The position numbers were made by a program, and so were the translations under genes. 64,000 nt of DNA, from positions 496,001 to 560,000 of the forward strand of contig NZ_CP017702.1 in NCBI RefSeq assembly GCF_002706745.1, given 5' to 3'. The notes beneath the pieces are model-generated. The model saw nothing but the letters and a program-made list of their open reading frames with translations. It was not told the origin of the DNA and searched no databases. Source of the DNA: Companilactobacillus farciminis KCTC 3681 = DSM 20184. Its GTDB lineage: Bacteria > Bacillota > Bacilli > Lactobacillales > Lactobacillaceae. Shown in pieces: positions 16,106-23,659 of the stretch (positions are counted from its first letter, which is position 1; each line of letters starts with the position of its first letter).

Positions 16106-16930
16106 ATGGAAGCAAAAAAATACAATCTTGAAGTCTCCAATCATGATTTTACTGTTAAAAGTTATTGGCTTGATCAAGTAGAAGATTTCAACCAAACAGT
16201 CGATTATCCAATCGTAGTAATTTGTCCGGGTGGAGGATTTACCTTCCATTCGGCTCGTGAAGAAGAACCAGTAGCGTTACGTTTCAATTCCTTTGGGATG
16301 CACGCTGTAGTCCTAGAGTACAAATTGATTGACCAAGAAACGGTCTATCCAACAGCGTTACAAGAATTAGCAAAAACGATTGACTGGATCAACAAGCAAC
16401 CAGCATCACGACACATTGATAAAAAGCGCATCATCTTAGCTGGATTTTCCGCTGGTGGTAACTTAGTAGCGACTTATAACGGCATTGGCACGGATGAAAA
16501 GCTTCGTCAAAAATACCAAATCGACCATTTAACTGGCGAACATGCCGGAATCATCTTGGGTTATCCCGCAATTGATTTAACAGTCAAAGGTAGTTTTCCT
16601 AATGACGATAAGGTTTTGCATGAAATCAGTAATGATCCGACCTTTTGGAAAGCTCAAGATTTGTTGAATAAGAATTCTAAACCAGCCTTTGTTTGGCAGA
16701 CGAGAACCGATGAATTGGTCAACGTTATCAATTCTTTGACTTATGTTGAGAAGATGACTCAACTAGGTTTGGAAGCTGAATATCACATGTTTGGCTCCGG
16801 CATTCATGGATTAGTCTTTGGTACATATGTCACACAAAAACCAGGCAAGGATAAGTATTTAAATGCTTGGACTTCTAAATGGATCGAATTAGCTTTAAAT
16901 TGGCTTCAAATGATGAAACTATTAGGTTAA
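16106..16930 (+). CDS. Alpha/beta hydrolase, esterase/acetylxylan-esterase-like
   Basis: A 274-residue cytosolic hydrolase. It has VICPGGGFTFHS (HGGG-type oxyanion loop, about residues 38-49), the nucleophile elbow GFSAGG with Ser115, and candidate acid and base Asp202 (RTDELV) and His234 (GIHGLV). It resembles the BD-FAE/acetyl esterase group that removes acyl groups from sugars. It lies 17 bp behind the PTS gene, so it plausibly de-acylates the imported glucoside before the 6-phospho-beta-glucosidase acts. The ribosome site is AAGGGAG. No signal peptide is present. Confidence 0.8.
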   Translation: MEAKKYNLEVSNHDFTVKSYWLDQVEDFNQTVDYPIVVICPGGGFTFHSAREEEPVALRFNSFGMHAVVLEYKLIDQETVYPTALQELAKTIDWINKQPASRHIDKKRIILAGFSAGGNLVATYNGIGTDEKLRQKYQIDHLTGEHAGIILGYPAIDLTVKGSFPNDDKVLHEISNDPTFWKAQDLLNKNSKPAFVWQTRTDELVNVINSLTYVEKMTQLGLEAEYHMFGSGIHGLVFGTYVTQKPGKDKYLNAWTSKWIELALNWLQMMKLLG

Positions 16931-16973
16931 AAAAAATCCCAATTCTCAAATTGATGAGAGTTGGGATTTTTGC
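16931..16973. terminator. Terminator of the PTS-esterase operon
   Basis: AAAAATCCCAA and TTGGGATTTTT pair as outer stem, with TTCTCA/TGAGAG pairing inside around a 6-nt loop. The stem works in both directions. Confidence 0.85.
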
Positions 16974-17106
16974 TTAGTAACAAACAAATAAATGAGGTAT
17001 CTTCTTATAGCCACGATAGCCCGTCTTTTTGACTAAGGCTCAGTGGTTCTTCTTCGGTACGACTATATAATAAAATATGGGATGGGTCCCAGGTCAAGAG
17101 ATTTCT
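16974..17106. other. Intergenic region with a branched hairpin between convergent genes
   Basis: CCAC/GTGG, AGCC/GGCT and GTC/GAC nest around a T5 loop at about 17012-17047. No ORF with a ribosome site and no T-tract terminator was found for the GH4 gene here. The function is unknown. Confidence 0.3.
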
Positions 17107-18507
17107 TTAAATTTGTCCAATGTGTTCGTCAATTGTGGCAGCAACTTGGTCATGAACAGTCACACCTTGGCCTTCAAGTTCTTTGATTTTGTCGGCAAAC
17201 TGTGGCAAATATTTCTTATTGGCAACGAGCATTTCATCCAACAAGTCTTTGGCAGCTTGACCACTAGGAATCAATGGATTCATGATAAAGGCTTGTAAAG
17301 CTAGACCATAGTCACCAGTTACAGCGGCTTCATCGATAACCAATTCCATATTCTTCATTAATTGGATCCAGCCACGTTCAGCAGGTTGGAAGTGACCGAA
17401 TGTCAATGGCAAAGCACCAGAAGCAGTGATGATTGAAGAAACTTCAACCGTATGGTCGGATGGTAAGTCTGGCAATGCACCACGGTTCAAAGTAGAAACG
17501 ACCATGTGAGTCTTCTTGTCACCATAAATTGAGGCGATGGCTTCACAGGCAGCATCAGAATAATGAGCTCCACCACGTTCGGCTAATTGCTTTGGTTTAT
17601 GGTCGAGATTTGGATCTTGATAGAGAGTAAACAATTCATGTTCGATGCGCATAACTTCTTGAGCACGAGTCTTATTTTGATCGAATTCTTCAAGACTGTG
17701 GTTGAGCATTTCTGTTTGACGATAGTAGTAACGGTGATAGCCACAAGGAATCATCTTCATTTGGTTGAGCTGTTCACGGAAGAATTTCACATCGAAGATA
17801 TTCTTAGGTAGACCAGTTTCTGAACCGTCGTACATTTTATTGATGATGTCCATAGTAACTTCTTTACCGGAGTTGTCCCAGACTCTGTGCCAGTGGAAGT
17901 GATCGATTCCGGCAAATTTGTAAGTTAAGTCTTTTAGTTCTTTACCAATTGTGGCTGGTTCGTTCATCATTGCCATTACGGGAACGTTGCAAAGACCGAT
18001 GACTTTATCCCACTTCCCATATTGTTGGATGGCTTCAGTAATCATTCCACTAGGATTAGTAAAGTTGATCAACCAAGCATCTGGACAAAGTTCTTTCATA
18101 TCCTTAACAATATCCAAAATTATAGGCACCGTTCGAAAAGCTTTGAAGATTCCTCCGGCACCGTTAGTTTCTTGACCTAGCAAACCATAGCTACCGGGGA
18201 TTCTTTCATCTTTGACACGGGCTTCTAGTAGTCCCACTCTAAATTGGGTCGAAACGAAATCGGCATCTTTCAAGGCTTCACGACGGTCCAAAGTTAGATG
18301 AACTTCCCAATCAAGTCCGGCAGCTTTGACCATTCTCTTAGCCATGTTACCGACGATATTGAGTTTCTTTTCACCTTCAGGAATATCAACTAGCCAAATT
18401 TCTTTGATAGGCAATTGATCTTGACGCTTGATATAACCTTCAATTAACTCGGGAGTGTAGCTGGAACCTCCACCAATAGTGACCATTTTGAGTGCGTTAC
18501 GTGACAT
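17107..18507 (-). CDS. 6-phospho-beta-glucosidase, glycoside hydrolase family 4
   Basis: A 466-residue GH4 enzyme. The N-terminal Rossmann motif VTIGGGSSYTPELI binds NAD. Further GH4 marks are QFRVGLLEARVKDERIPGSYG, the NFTNPSGMITEAI loop, GLCNVP (metal-binding Cys), FHWHR (metal-binding His) and the late PLIPSGQAAKDLLDEM helix. GH4 enzymes use NAD and a divalent metal for an oxidation-elimination mechanism. It should split the 6-phospho-beta-glucoside delivered by the PTS at 14124. The start ATG follows GGAGGAAGAAAAC. It is downstream of the LacI gene on the same strand and converges on the PTS-esterase operon. Confidence 0.9.
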   Translation of the reverse strand: MSRNALKMVTIGGGSSYTPELIEGYIKRQDQLPIKEIWLVDIPEGEKKLNIVGNMAKRMVKAAGLDWEVHLTLDRREALKDADFVSTQFRVGLLEARVKDERIPGSYGLLGQETNGAGGIFKAFRTVPIILDIVKDMKELCPDAWLINFTNPSGMITEAIQQYGKWDKVIGLCNVPVMAMMNEPATIGKELKDLTYKFAGIDHFHWHRVWDNSGKEVTMDIINKMYDGSETGLPKNIFDVKFFREQLNQMKMIPCGYHRYYYRQTEMLNHSLEEFDQNKTRAQEVMRIEHELFTLYQDPNLDHKPKQLAERGGAHYSDAACEAIASIYGDKKTHMVVSTLNRGALPDLPSDHTVEVSSIITASGALPLTFGHFQPAERGWIQLMKNMELVIDEAAVTGDYGLALQAFIMNPLIPSGQAAKDLLDEMLVANKKYLPQFADKIKELEGQGVTVHDQVAATIDEHIGQI

Positions 18508-18588
18508 GTTTTCTTCCTCCAATTGATATGAATTTTTCTACAATTAGAGCATACATTGTGGGATTAATCCCATAGCAAGCACTTTTTT

Positions 18589-19545
18589 CTAATCAGCGTC
18601 AATCCATTGAGGTGTCTGCTTTTCGAACGGTAATTGTTGGTCATTTAATTCGTTATAAAGGTAAATAAAAGCGTTATGAGCTTGGTTTCTAAAGCACAGA
18701 TCAATCGTAGGTATGTTCATCAATTTGGCAATTTCACTATTATCGCTGCCAACGACTAGACAATCTTGTGGAACTTTAACGTGGTGCTTTCGTAACGACG
18801 CTATGAATTCAGCTGCTACAAAATCGGCGAAGAAAACCATAGCTTCAGGGCGTTCTTTAGCGTGTAGCCATTTATCAGCCGCATCAGCTCCAGCATTGTG
18901 TTGTCCGTGATAGAACAGTTGATAGTCTTGATTGCTGTCGGGATGTTTTAATTTGAAATCATCAATAGCTTTGACCCGGGCTCTCGTATTGGCGTTACGC
19001 AAGCTGGATAAAACATGACCCACACGCTTATATCCTAGACCGTCCAGATGGTTCAAAACATCAGTATAGACAGGGTAATGATCGATATAATTAGAATAAA
19101 TATGTGCATGTTCGACTCGTTGCCAAGTGGAAATTGGTCCAAAGTCAGCGTAAGAACTGATTGTATCCCAAGAATTGATCCTAGTTAAAATAAAGACGGC
19201 ATCTAGTGCTCTAGTAGTTAGTAAACGTAAAGTTTTCAATTCATTTTTAGCATTTTGGGTGAAGTAGACGTTAACGTTATAACCATACTTAGCGGCAATT
19301 TTAGTGAATGAATTAATAAAATCTCCAACCAAGGGGAAGTAATCGCTGACTAAGAAACCAATGGTTTTGGTCTGCTTCTGCCGTAAGTTTTTGGCGACTT
19401 GATTAGGGATGTAATTGAGTTCGTGCATGGCATTCAAAATAATCTTTCTTTTTTCTTCACTGACGTAGCCGTTGCCACTGACGACCCGAGAAATTGTTGA
19501 CTTCGAAATACCAGTTTTTTTGGCTAAATCGTAAATAGTTGTCAT
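18589..19545 (-). CDS. LacI/GalR-family transcriptional regulator
   Basis: A 318-residue repressor-type protein. The N-terminal helix-turn-helix and hinge are typical (TIYDLAKKTGISKSTISRVVSGNGYVSEEKR, LNYIPNQVAKNLR). The rest is a periplasmic-binding-protein-like sugar-sensing domain (TKTIGFLVSDYFP onwards, MVVGSDNSEIA-like segment near 265). It lies 81 bp upstream of the GH4 gene on the same strand and next to the beta-glucoside PTS, so it is the likely local regulator. Its own promoter contains a cre/LacI-like operator. Confidence 0.87.
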   Translation of the reverse strand: MTTIYDLAKKTGISKSTISRVVSGNGYVSEEKRKIILNAMHELNYIPNQVAKNLRQKQTKTIGFLVSDYFPLVGDFINSFTKIAAKYGYNVNVYFTQNAKNELKTLRLLTTRALDAVFILTRINSWDTISSYADFGPISTWQRVEHAHIYSNYIDHYPVYTDVLNHLDGLGYKRVGHVLSSLRNANTRARVKAIDDFKLKHPDSNQDYQLFYHGQHNAGADAADKWLHAKERPEAMVFFADFVAAEFIASLRKHHVKVPQDCLVVGSDNSEIAKLMNIPTIDLCFRNQAHNAFIYLYNELNDQQLPFEKQTPQWIDAD

Positions 19546-19601
19546 TCAAAAACTCCTTTCGCTTTTAGTATTAATTAAATAATAATGGACTTTTTGAGTA
19601 A

Positions 19602-19631
19602 ATTATACATTGAAAACGTTTACTCCGTCAG
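19602..19631 (-). promoter_or_regulatory. Promoter of the LacI gene with cre/LacI-type operator in the spacer
   Basis: On the minus strand CTGACG (19631-19626), an 18-nt spacer and TATAAT (19607-19602) form a promoter. The spacer holds GAGTAAACGTTTTCAA (plus 19610-19625), which matches the cre/LacI operator pattern with one mismatch. Autoregulation or CcpA control is likely. Confidence 0.55.
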
Positions 19632-19636
19632 AGCGG

Positions 19637-19664
19637 TTGTTTTATTATCTCGCATTGTTATACT
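19637..19664 (+). promoter_or_regulatory. Promoter of the first EamA gene
   Basis: TTGTTT, a 16-nt spacer and TATACT lie about 125 nt before the start codon, leaving a long 5' leader. Confidence 0.5.
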
Positions 19665-19712
19665 GATGTCGTTAACCATAAGGAAGGTGAATATTTATCG
19701 TTAATTGACAGC

Positions 19713-19787
19713 AGTAATATTTCGGCTATTCGCGAGGGTAGCGTAGCAATGAATTCAAATGAAATCAAAGCGAAGGGAAATATTACT
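19713..19787 (+). promoter_or_regulatory. Structured 5' leader that can mask the ribosome site
   Basis: AGTAATATTTC (19713-19723) is perfectly complementary to GAAATATTACT (19777-19787), which overlaps and follows the AAGGG ribosome site and ends one base before the start codon. Smaller stems such as GCTA/TAGC lie between. An 11-bp helix here would block translation, so the leader looks like a translational switch. It matches no riboswitch class I could recall. Confidence 0.4.
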
Positions 19788-19788
19788 C

Positions 19789-20709
19789 ATGAAGTCCAAA
19801 AGGATTCTCGGATCCGTCTTTTTAACCATTGCTTCAATTATTTGGGGAGCAATGTTCGTAGTTGTAAAAATTATTGTCGATGAGGTACATCCAATTCAAT
19901 TAGTTTGGTTGGAATACTTAATCGCCTTAGTATTCTTGATTGCCTATTCAATCATGAAGAGAGAGAAATGGCATATCAATTGGTCTGATTTAAAATTAAT
20001 TTTTTGGATTGGAATAATCGGAAATACAATTTCTTTAGTTGCCCAGGAAATGGGTACCGGGTTGTCTAATGCCCAAACTGGTTCAGTCATCACATCAACT
20101 ATTCCAGCATTTATGATCATCTTCGGTTGGTTGATACTGAAAGAGAAATTAGATAAGGTTAAGATTTTCTCCGTTGTCATCGCTATCTTAGGGGTAGTCA
20201 TGATCGTCGGATTAAAGATGTCCGGAACAAATGTTATCTTAGGAGTTTTGCTCCTAGTTCTCGACTCAATCGCTTGGGCCTTGATGTCTGTCTTGGTCAA
20301 GAAAGTAAAGACGTACAGTTCTTTACAAATTACTATTATGTCAACAGTAGTAGCGGTAGTTGCTCTGACACCATTTATCTTGAGTGATATGTCATCACTT
20401 ACAAGTATTAATTTCTTAGATCCAAAGGTAATTTGGAGTTTACTTTACATCGGTGCAGTTTCAACAGCTGTGGCTTATGTTATGTGGAACCGTGGATTAC
20501 AAATCGTTAGTGCCGGTTCATCTGGTTTGTTCTACTTGATTCAACCAATCGTTGGTTCATTCTTAGGTTGGTTATTGCTCGGCGAACAAATTTCAGTCGG
20601 CTTCGTTATCGGTTCAGCAATGATTTTGGCTAGTGTCTGGATATCAGTTAAATATGACGGCTCTTCTAATGAAGAAACGCAATTGGCTAGTGCCGGAAAC
20701 AGCATTTAA
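19789..20709 (+). CDS. EamA/DMT-superfamily transporter (first paralogue)
   Basis: A 306-residue membrane protein with ten predicted helices in two EamA repeats. The first repeat carries SIIWGAMFVVVKII and SNAQTGSVITSTIPAFMIIFGW, the second STAVAYVMWNRGLQIVSAGSSGLFYLIQPIVGSFLGW. It should export a metabolite such as an amino acid or purine-type compound; the substrate is unknown. It is very similar to the protein at 21731-22603, and the two flank a DprA-like gene, which suggests a local duplication. The start is placed at 19789 after AAGGG; an in-frame ATG at 19759 has no ribosome site. Confidence 0.83.
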   Translation: MKSKRILGSVFLTIASIIWGAMFVVVKIIVDEVHPIQLVWLEYLIALVFLIAYSIMKREKWHINWSDLKLIFWIGIIGNTISLVAQEMGTGLSNAQTGSVITSTIPAFMIIFGWLILKEKLDKVKIFSVVIAILGVVMIVGLKMSGTNVILGVLLLVLDSIAWALMSVLVKKVKTYSSLQITIMSTVVAVVALTPFILSDMSSLTSINFLDPKVIWSLLYIGAVSTAVAYVMWNRGLQIVSAGSSGLFYLIQPIVGSFLGWLLLGEQISVGFVIGSAMILASVWISVKYDGSSNEETQLASAGNSI

Positions 20710-20729
20710 AAATTAAATATAAAATATTA

Positions 20730-20757
20730 GGCAAATCCATTTGGGTTTGTCTTTTTT
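20730..20757 (+). terminator. Terminator of the first EamA gene
   Basis: GGCAAATCC pairs with GGGTTTGTC around a short loop and is followed by TTTTTT. Confidence 0.75.
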
Positions 20758-20800
20758 AGTGCGTAATTTATTTTTAGAAGCATTCAGAAAGGACAAACTC

Positions 20801-21574
20801 ATGCCGCCACTAACAAAGCTGATCTTAATTTTATTGCAGATACCTTACGTTGGACCGATTACCGTTTTGAACTTTTTGGCAACGGGAATCGATCCGACAA
20901 CAGTACTTAGTAACAAGGGGAAAACTTTTCCAAAACAGATTCCTAACCAACTATGGGACGAGTACGCAATAAAAGCTCAAAAACAATGGAATTTAGCGCA
21001 AGAATTAGGAATAACTGTCATCAACTATCAAGACACAGCTTATCCACAGCGCCTATTAATTTTAGACAACTTTCCACCCATAATTTATGTCAAAGGTAAC
21101 CAGAACCTTTTGAACCGACCGAAACTAACGGCTATTATTGGAACTAGAGAACCACAGTCAATTACAGTCAAACGTGGTCAGAGACTGACTAAATATTTAG
21201 TATCAAGAGATCACGTTATTGTGGCCGGCTTGGCATTAGGGTGTGACACAATTGCCCACAAGACTTGTTTACAAAATCATGGTCAGACGATTGCTGTTTT
21301 GGCTCACGGTTTAGCTCAACAAATTTATCCACCAGAGAATGGGGAATTAGCTCAAGAAATCATTAAAAGTGGTGGTTTGTTAGTAACAACTTATCCACCG
21401 ATGACGAAGGTAGCTCCATATCGATTAGCTGAAAGAGATCGGTGGCAGAGTGGTTTGAGTGATAAAGTCATCGTCTTAGAAACCAACGAAAACAGTGGTA
21501 CTAACATCACTATCGAATACGCCTTAAAACAAAAACGAGAGGTAATAATACTTAAAAATCAAATAAATAATTAG
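20801..21574 (+). CDS. DprA/Smf-like DNA-processing protein (short)
   Basis: A 257-residue protein with the DprA Rossmann core: AIIGTREPQ (usual GSR motif as GTR), VIVAGLALGCDTIAH (usual SG-A-G-D-A-H motif), AVLAHGLAQQIYPPEN, GGLLVTTYPP and NSGTNITIEYAL. True DprA loads RecA on incoming single-stranded DNA. Here the R-N-R segment reads ERDRWQSG, the serine-rich SGSLIT motif is SGTNIT, and no C-terminal winged helix is present. It is not beside topA, the common place of dprA in lactobacilli, so it may be a second, diverged copy. The start at 20801 follows AGAAAGGA; an upstream in-frame TTG would overlap the terminator. Confidence 0.75.
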   Translation: MPPLTKLILILLQIPYVGPITVLNFLATGIDPTTVLSNKGKTFPKQIPNQLWDEYAIKAQKQWNLAQELGITVINYQDTAYPQRLLILDNFPPIIYVKGNQNLLNRPKLTAIIGTREPQSITVKRGQRLTKYLVSRDHVIVAGLALGCDTIAHKTCLQNHGQTIAVLAHGLAQQIYPPENGELAQEIIKSGGLLVTTYPPMTKVAPYRLAERDRWQSGLSDKVIVLETNENSGTNITIEYALKQKREVIILKNQINN

Positions 21575-21633
21575 ACTTACAAAATGTCTTATAACTGTAA
21601 TATTAGAAATGAACTATTGCCAAAATAAAATGC

Positions 21634-21730
21634 TATAATCTGATTCTAGTAAAGGTTTCCTTGAGGATATTTAAAGAAATTCCCACTGAGATTTGCGAGA
21701 GGAATCCAGTGAAAAAAGGAAAATAGCATT
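21634..21730 (+). promoter_or_regulatory. Extended -10 promoter and structured leader of the second EamA gene
   Basis: TGCTATAAT is an extended -10 box (TATAAT at 21634-21639). The 90-nt leader has TTTCCTT (21656-21662) complementary to AAGGAAA (21716-21722), which contains the ribosome site, and an inner CACTG/CAGTG stem (21684-21688 with 21707-21711). The arrangement parallels the leader at 19713, with different sequence. Confidence 0.38.
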
Positions 21731-22603
21731 ATGAATAATAAGTTAGTTGGTTCAATTCTACTTAGTGTGGCAGCCTGTATTTGGGGTGGAACTTTCGTCG
21801 CGGTCAAAGTCATCGTTGGCCAAATCCATCCACTACAATTAGTTTGGTTACGCTATGCTGTGGCAATAGTCTTTTTGATTGGTTTTTCAATCATAAAACG
21901 AGAAAAGTGGAATTTTCATGCAAAGGACTTGAAGTGGTTTATTCCCATCGGACTGACTGGCTATGCAGTTTCTTTAGTGGCACAGGAGACTGGAACCTGG
22001 TTTTCCAGTGCTCAAACTGGTGCAGTCGTGACTTCTTCAACGCCGACGTTTATGGTAATTTTTGCTTGGTTACTATTAAAAGAGAAGTTAACTAAGGTCA
22101 AAATTATGTCTTTAGTCATGGCAACTTTAGGCGTGATTATGATTGTCGGAATTCACTTGAGTGGCAAACATATTTTAACCGGAGTATTTTTCTTGATCGT
22201 GTCGGCTTTAACTTGGTCGTTGATGTCGGTCATGATCCAAAAGCTCCCTAATTATTCAGCACTTCAGATTACTATTATTTCGGCCTCGATAGCCTTGTTG
22301 TGTTTGACACCATTTGTTATCAACGATGCAGCCGACTTCACGTCAATCAATTTCTTCAATCCAAAAATCATGCTTTGCTTGTTTTACGTGGGAGCAGTCT
22401 CAACCGCAGCTGCTTTTGTAATGTGGAACAAAGGTTTAACGATGGTCAGCACTAGTGTTTCGGGACTGTTTTATTTATTGCAGCCAATAGTTGGAACTCT
22501 GTTAGGTTGGTTGTTATTGGGTGAAGGTATTACGGTTGGTTTTGTTATTGGATCGATTTTGATTTTAGGCAGTGTTTTTGTGTCGATTAGATTTGCGGAA
22601 TGA
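21731..22603 (+). CDS. EamA/DMT-superfamily transporter (second paralogue)
   Basis: A 290-residue membrane protein with ten predicted helices in two EamA repeats (ACIWGGTFVAVKVI, SSAQTGAVVTSSTPTFMVIFAW, AFVMWNKGLTMVSTSVSGLFYLLQP). It is closely related to the protein at 19789-20709 over its full length and presumably exports a similar compound. It lacks the hydrophilic tail of its paralogue. The start ATG follows AAAAAAGGAAAATAGC. It precedes the CRISPR remnant, and no terminator was seen directly behind it. Confidence 0.83.
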   Translation: MNNKLVGSILLSVAACIWGGTFVAVKVIVGQIHPLQLVWLRYAVAIVFLIGFSIIKREKWNFHAKDLKWFIPIGLTGYAVSLVAQETGTWFSSAQTGAVVTSSTPTFMVIFAWLLLKEKLTKVKIMSLVMATLGVIMIVGIHLSGKHILTGVFFLIVSALTWSLMSVMIQKLPNYSALQITIISASIALLCLTPFVINDAADFTSINFFNPKIMLCLFYVGAVSTAAAFVMWNKGLTMVSTSVSGLFYLLQPIVGTLLGWLLLGEGITVGFVIGSILILGSVFVSIRFAE

Positions 22604-22765
22604 TTGATAATTTTTTTAAATGAAAATGTATTATAATTTTAAAATTACAGTTGCTTAGAATAAAAGAAGGGGTTATTCTTTAGGAAACGAAGGATTACAT
22701 TTTTAAGTTGATAAAATAAGTGATATTCTAATTTTAGAATGTTGATATATCAGTCTTTTCTTAGC

Positions 22766-22854
22766 GTGTTCCCTATATACATAGGGATGATTCTGATACA
22801 GTTCATGATGTCATGCAATCCAGTTCGTGTTCCCCATATACATGGGGATGATTT
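22766..22854 (+). CRISPR. Two-repeat type I-E-like CRISPR remnant, no cas genes
   Basis: Two 28-nt repeats lie at 22766-22793 and 22827-22854, separated by one 33-nt spacer. Both begin GTGTTCCC and end GGGATGATT plus C or T, with the dyad CCC(T/C)AT-ATAC-AT(A/G)GGG. Repeat length, GTGTTCCCC start and 33-nt spacer fit type I-E arrays of lactobacilli. The repeats differ at three positions, two of which compensate each other in the stem. No cas gene is in the window, so this is an orphan or decayed array. Confidence 0.72.
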
Positions 22855-22880
22855 GAATCTAGATTCAATAGTTCAAAAAT

Positions 22881-22930
22881 AAAAACGAGATGATAACTCC
22901 AATTACTGGAATTTGTCATCTCGTTTTTTT
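22881..22930. terminator. Bidirectional terminator before alsD
   Basis: AAACGAGATGA and TCATCTCGTTT form a perfect stem with an inner CTCCA/TGGAA-type pairing and T-runs on both strands. Confidence 0.8.
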
Positions 22931-22934
22931 AATA

Positions 22935-23642
22935 TCATTCAGCGTTATGAATTTCTCCTAAAATATCCCAATCAGAGAAGTCATAGTTCATAAAATCCTT
23001 ATTATGAATTGGCAAGTGTTGTTCCAAAGTATCGAATTGTTGAATTTCAACGTTACCAGTAGCGCCACCGAATCCTAATACGTGACCGCCAAAGTCATGC
23101 GCATCGGATAAGAAATGGTGATGGAAACCGCCAACTGCTGCACCGTCAAAGATTTGAGGGGAGTAGTAGCTCAAGAGTGTTCCTTCAACTGATTCGCGTA
23201 AGAAAATACTTTGATCCTCAGCTGTCTTTCCCAAAGTAGCGTAAGGTTTATGAGATTTCTTAACAGCGCGAGTTTTGATATTAGTGAAAGTACCGTGAAC
23301 TTTAATGGAATAAAAAGTATTGGCCGAAGTCATAGCACCGATTTTTTTGTCCAATTCGGCTTGCGATAGTTCTTCGATATCAGTCAAACGTTTGTATTCA
23401 GCGAAGTGGCTGTTGGCAAATGGTAAAGTAAAATCATCATTAACGACATTGACGTTGCCTTCGTGATCGACTTGATAAGGCACACCGTCCAAAATTATTA
23501 ATTCACCGTCAAGTCCTTCGCCAGTACCGATACCAGTGTCACCGTGTTTTAATAGTTCTTTCATCGTAATTGTACCGTCTAATAATCCCGGAACTAACAA
23601 AGCTAATGTACCGTGTTGATAAAGTGTATGTGTTTTTGACAT
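22935..23642 (-). CDS. alsD: Alpha-acetolactate decarboxylase
   Basis: A 235-residue enzyme of the usual AlsD/BudA length. The family core is plain: LYQHGTLALLVPGLLDGTITMKELLKHGDTGIGT at the N terminus, an arginine-containing KRLTDIEELSQ region, and the zinc-binding histidines in GGFHHHFLSDAHDFGGHVLGF. It converts acetolactate to acetoin, lowering acid stress and preventing diacetyl build-up. It follows alsS by 17 bp in the same operon. The ribosome site is CGAGG. Confidence 0.95.
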   Translation of the reverse strand: MSKTHTLYQHGTLALLVPGLLDGTITMKELLKHGDTGIGTGEGLDGELIILDGVPYQVDHEGNVNVVNDDFTLPFANSHFAEYKRLTDIEELSQAELDKKIGAMTSANTFYSIKVHGTFTNIKTRAVKKSHKPYATLGKTAEDQSIFLRESVEGTLLSYYSPQIFDGAAVGGFHHHFLSDAHDFGGHVLGFGGATGNVEIQQFDTLEQHLPIHNKDFMNYDFSDWDILGEIHNAE

Positions 23643-23659
23643 AATAGTACCTCGTATTT

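Noticed and set aside
18559-18572. Palindrome TGGGATTAATCCCA upstream of the GH4 gene
   Set aside because: Lacks the central CG of LacI operators and has no T-run for a terminator; a real site is possible but not supported enough to list.
20741-20800. N-terminal extension of the DprA-like protein
   Set aside because: It would start inside the terminator of the previous gene; the ATG at 20801 has a proper ribosome site.
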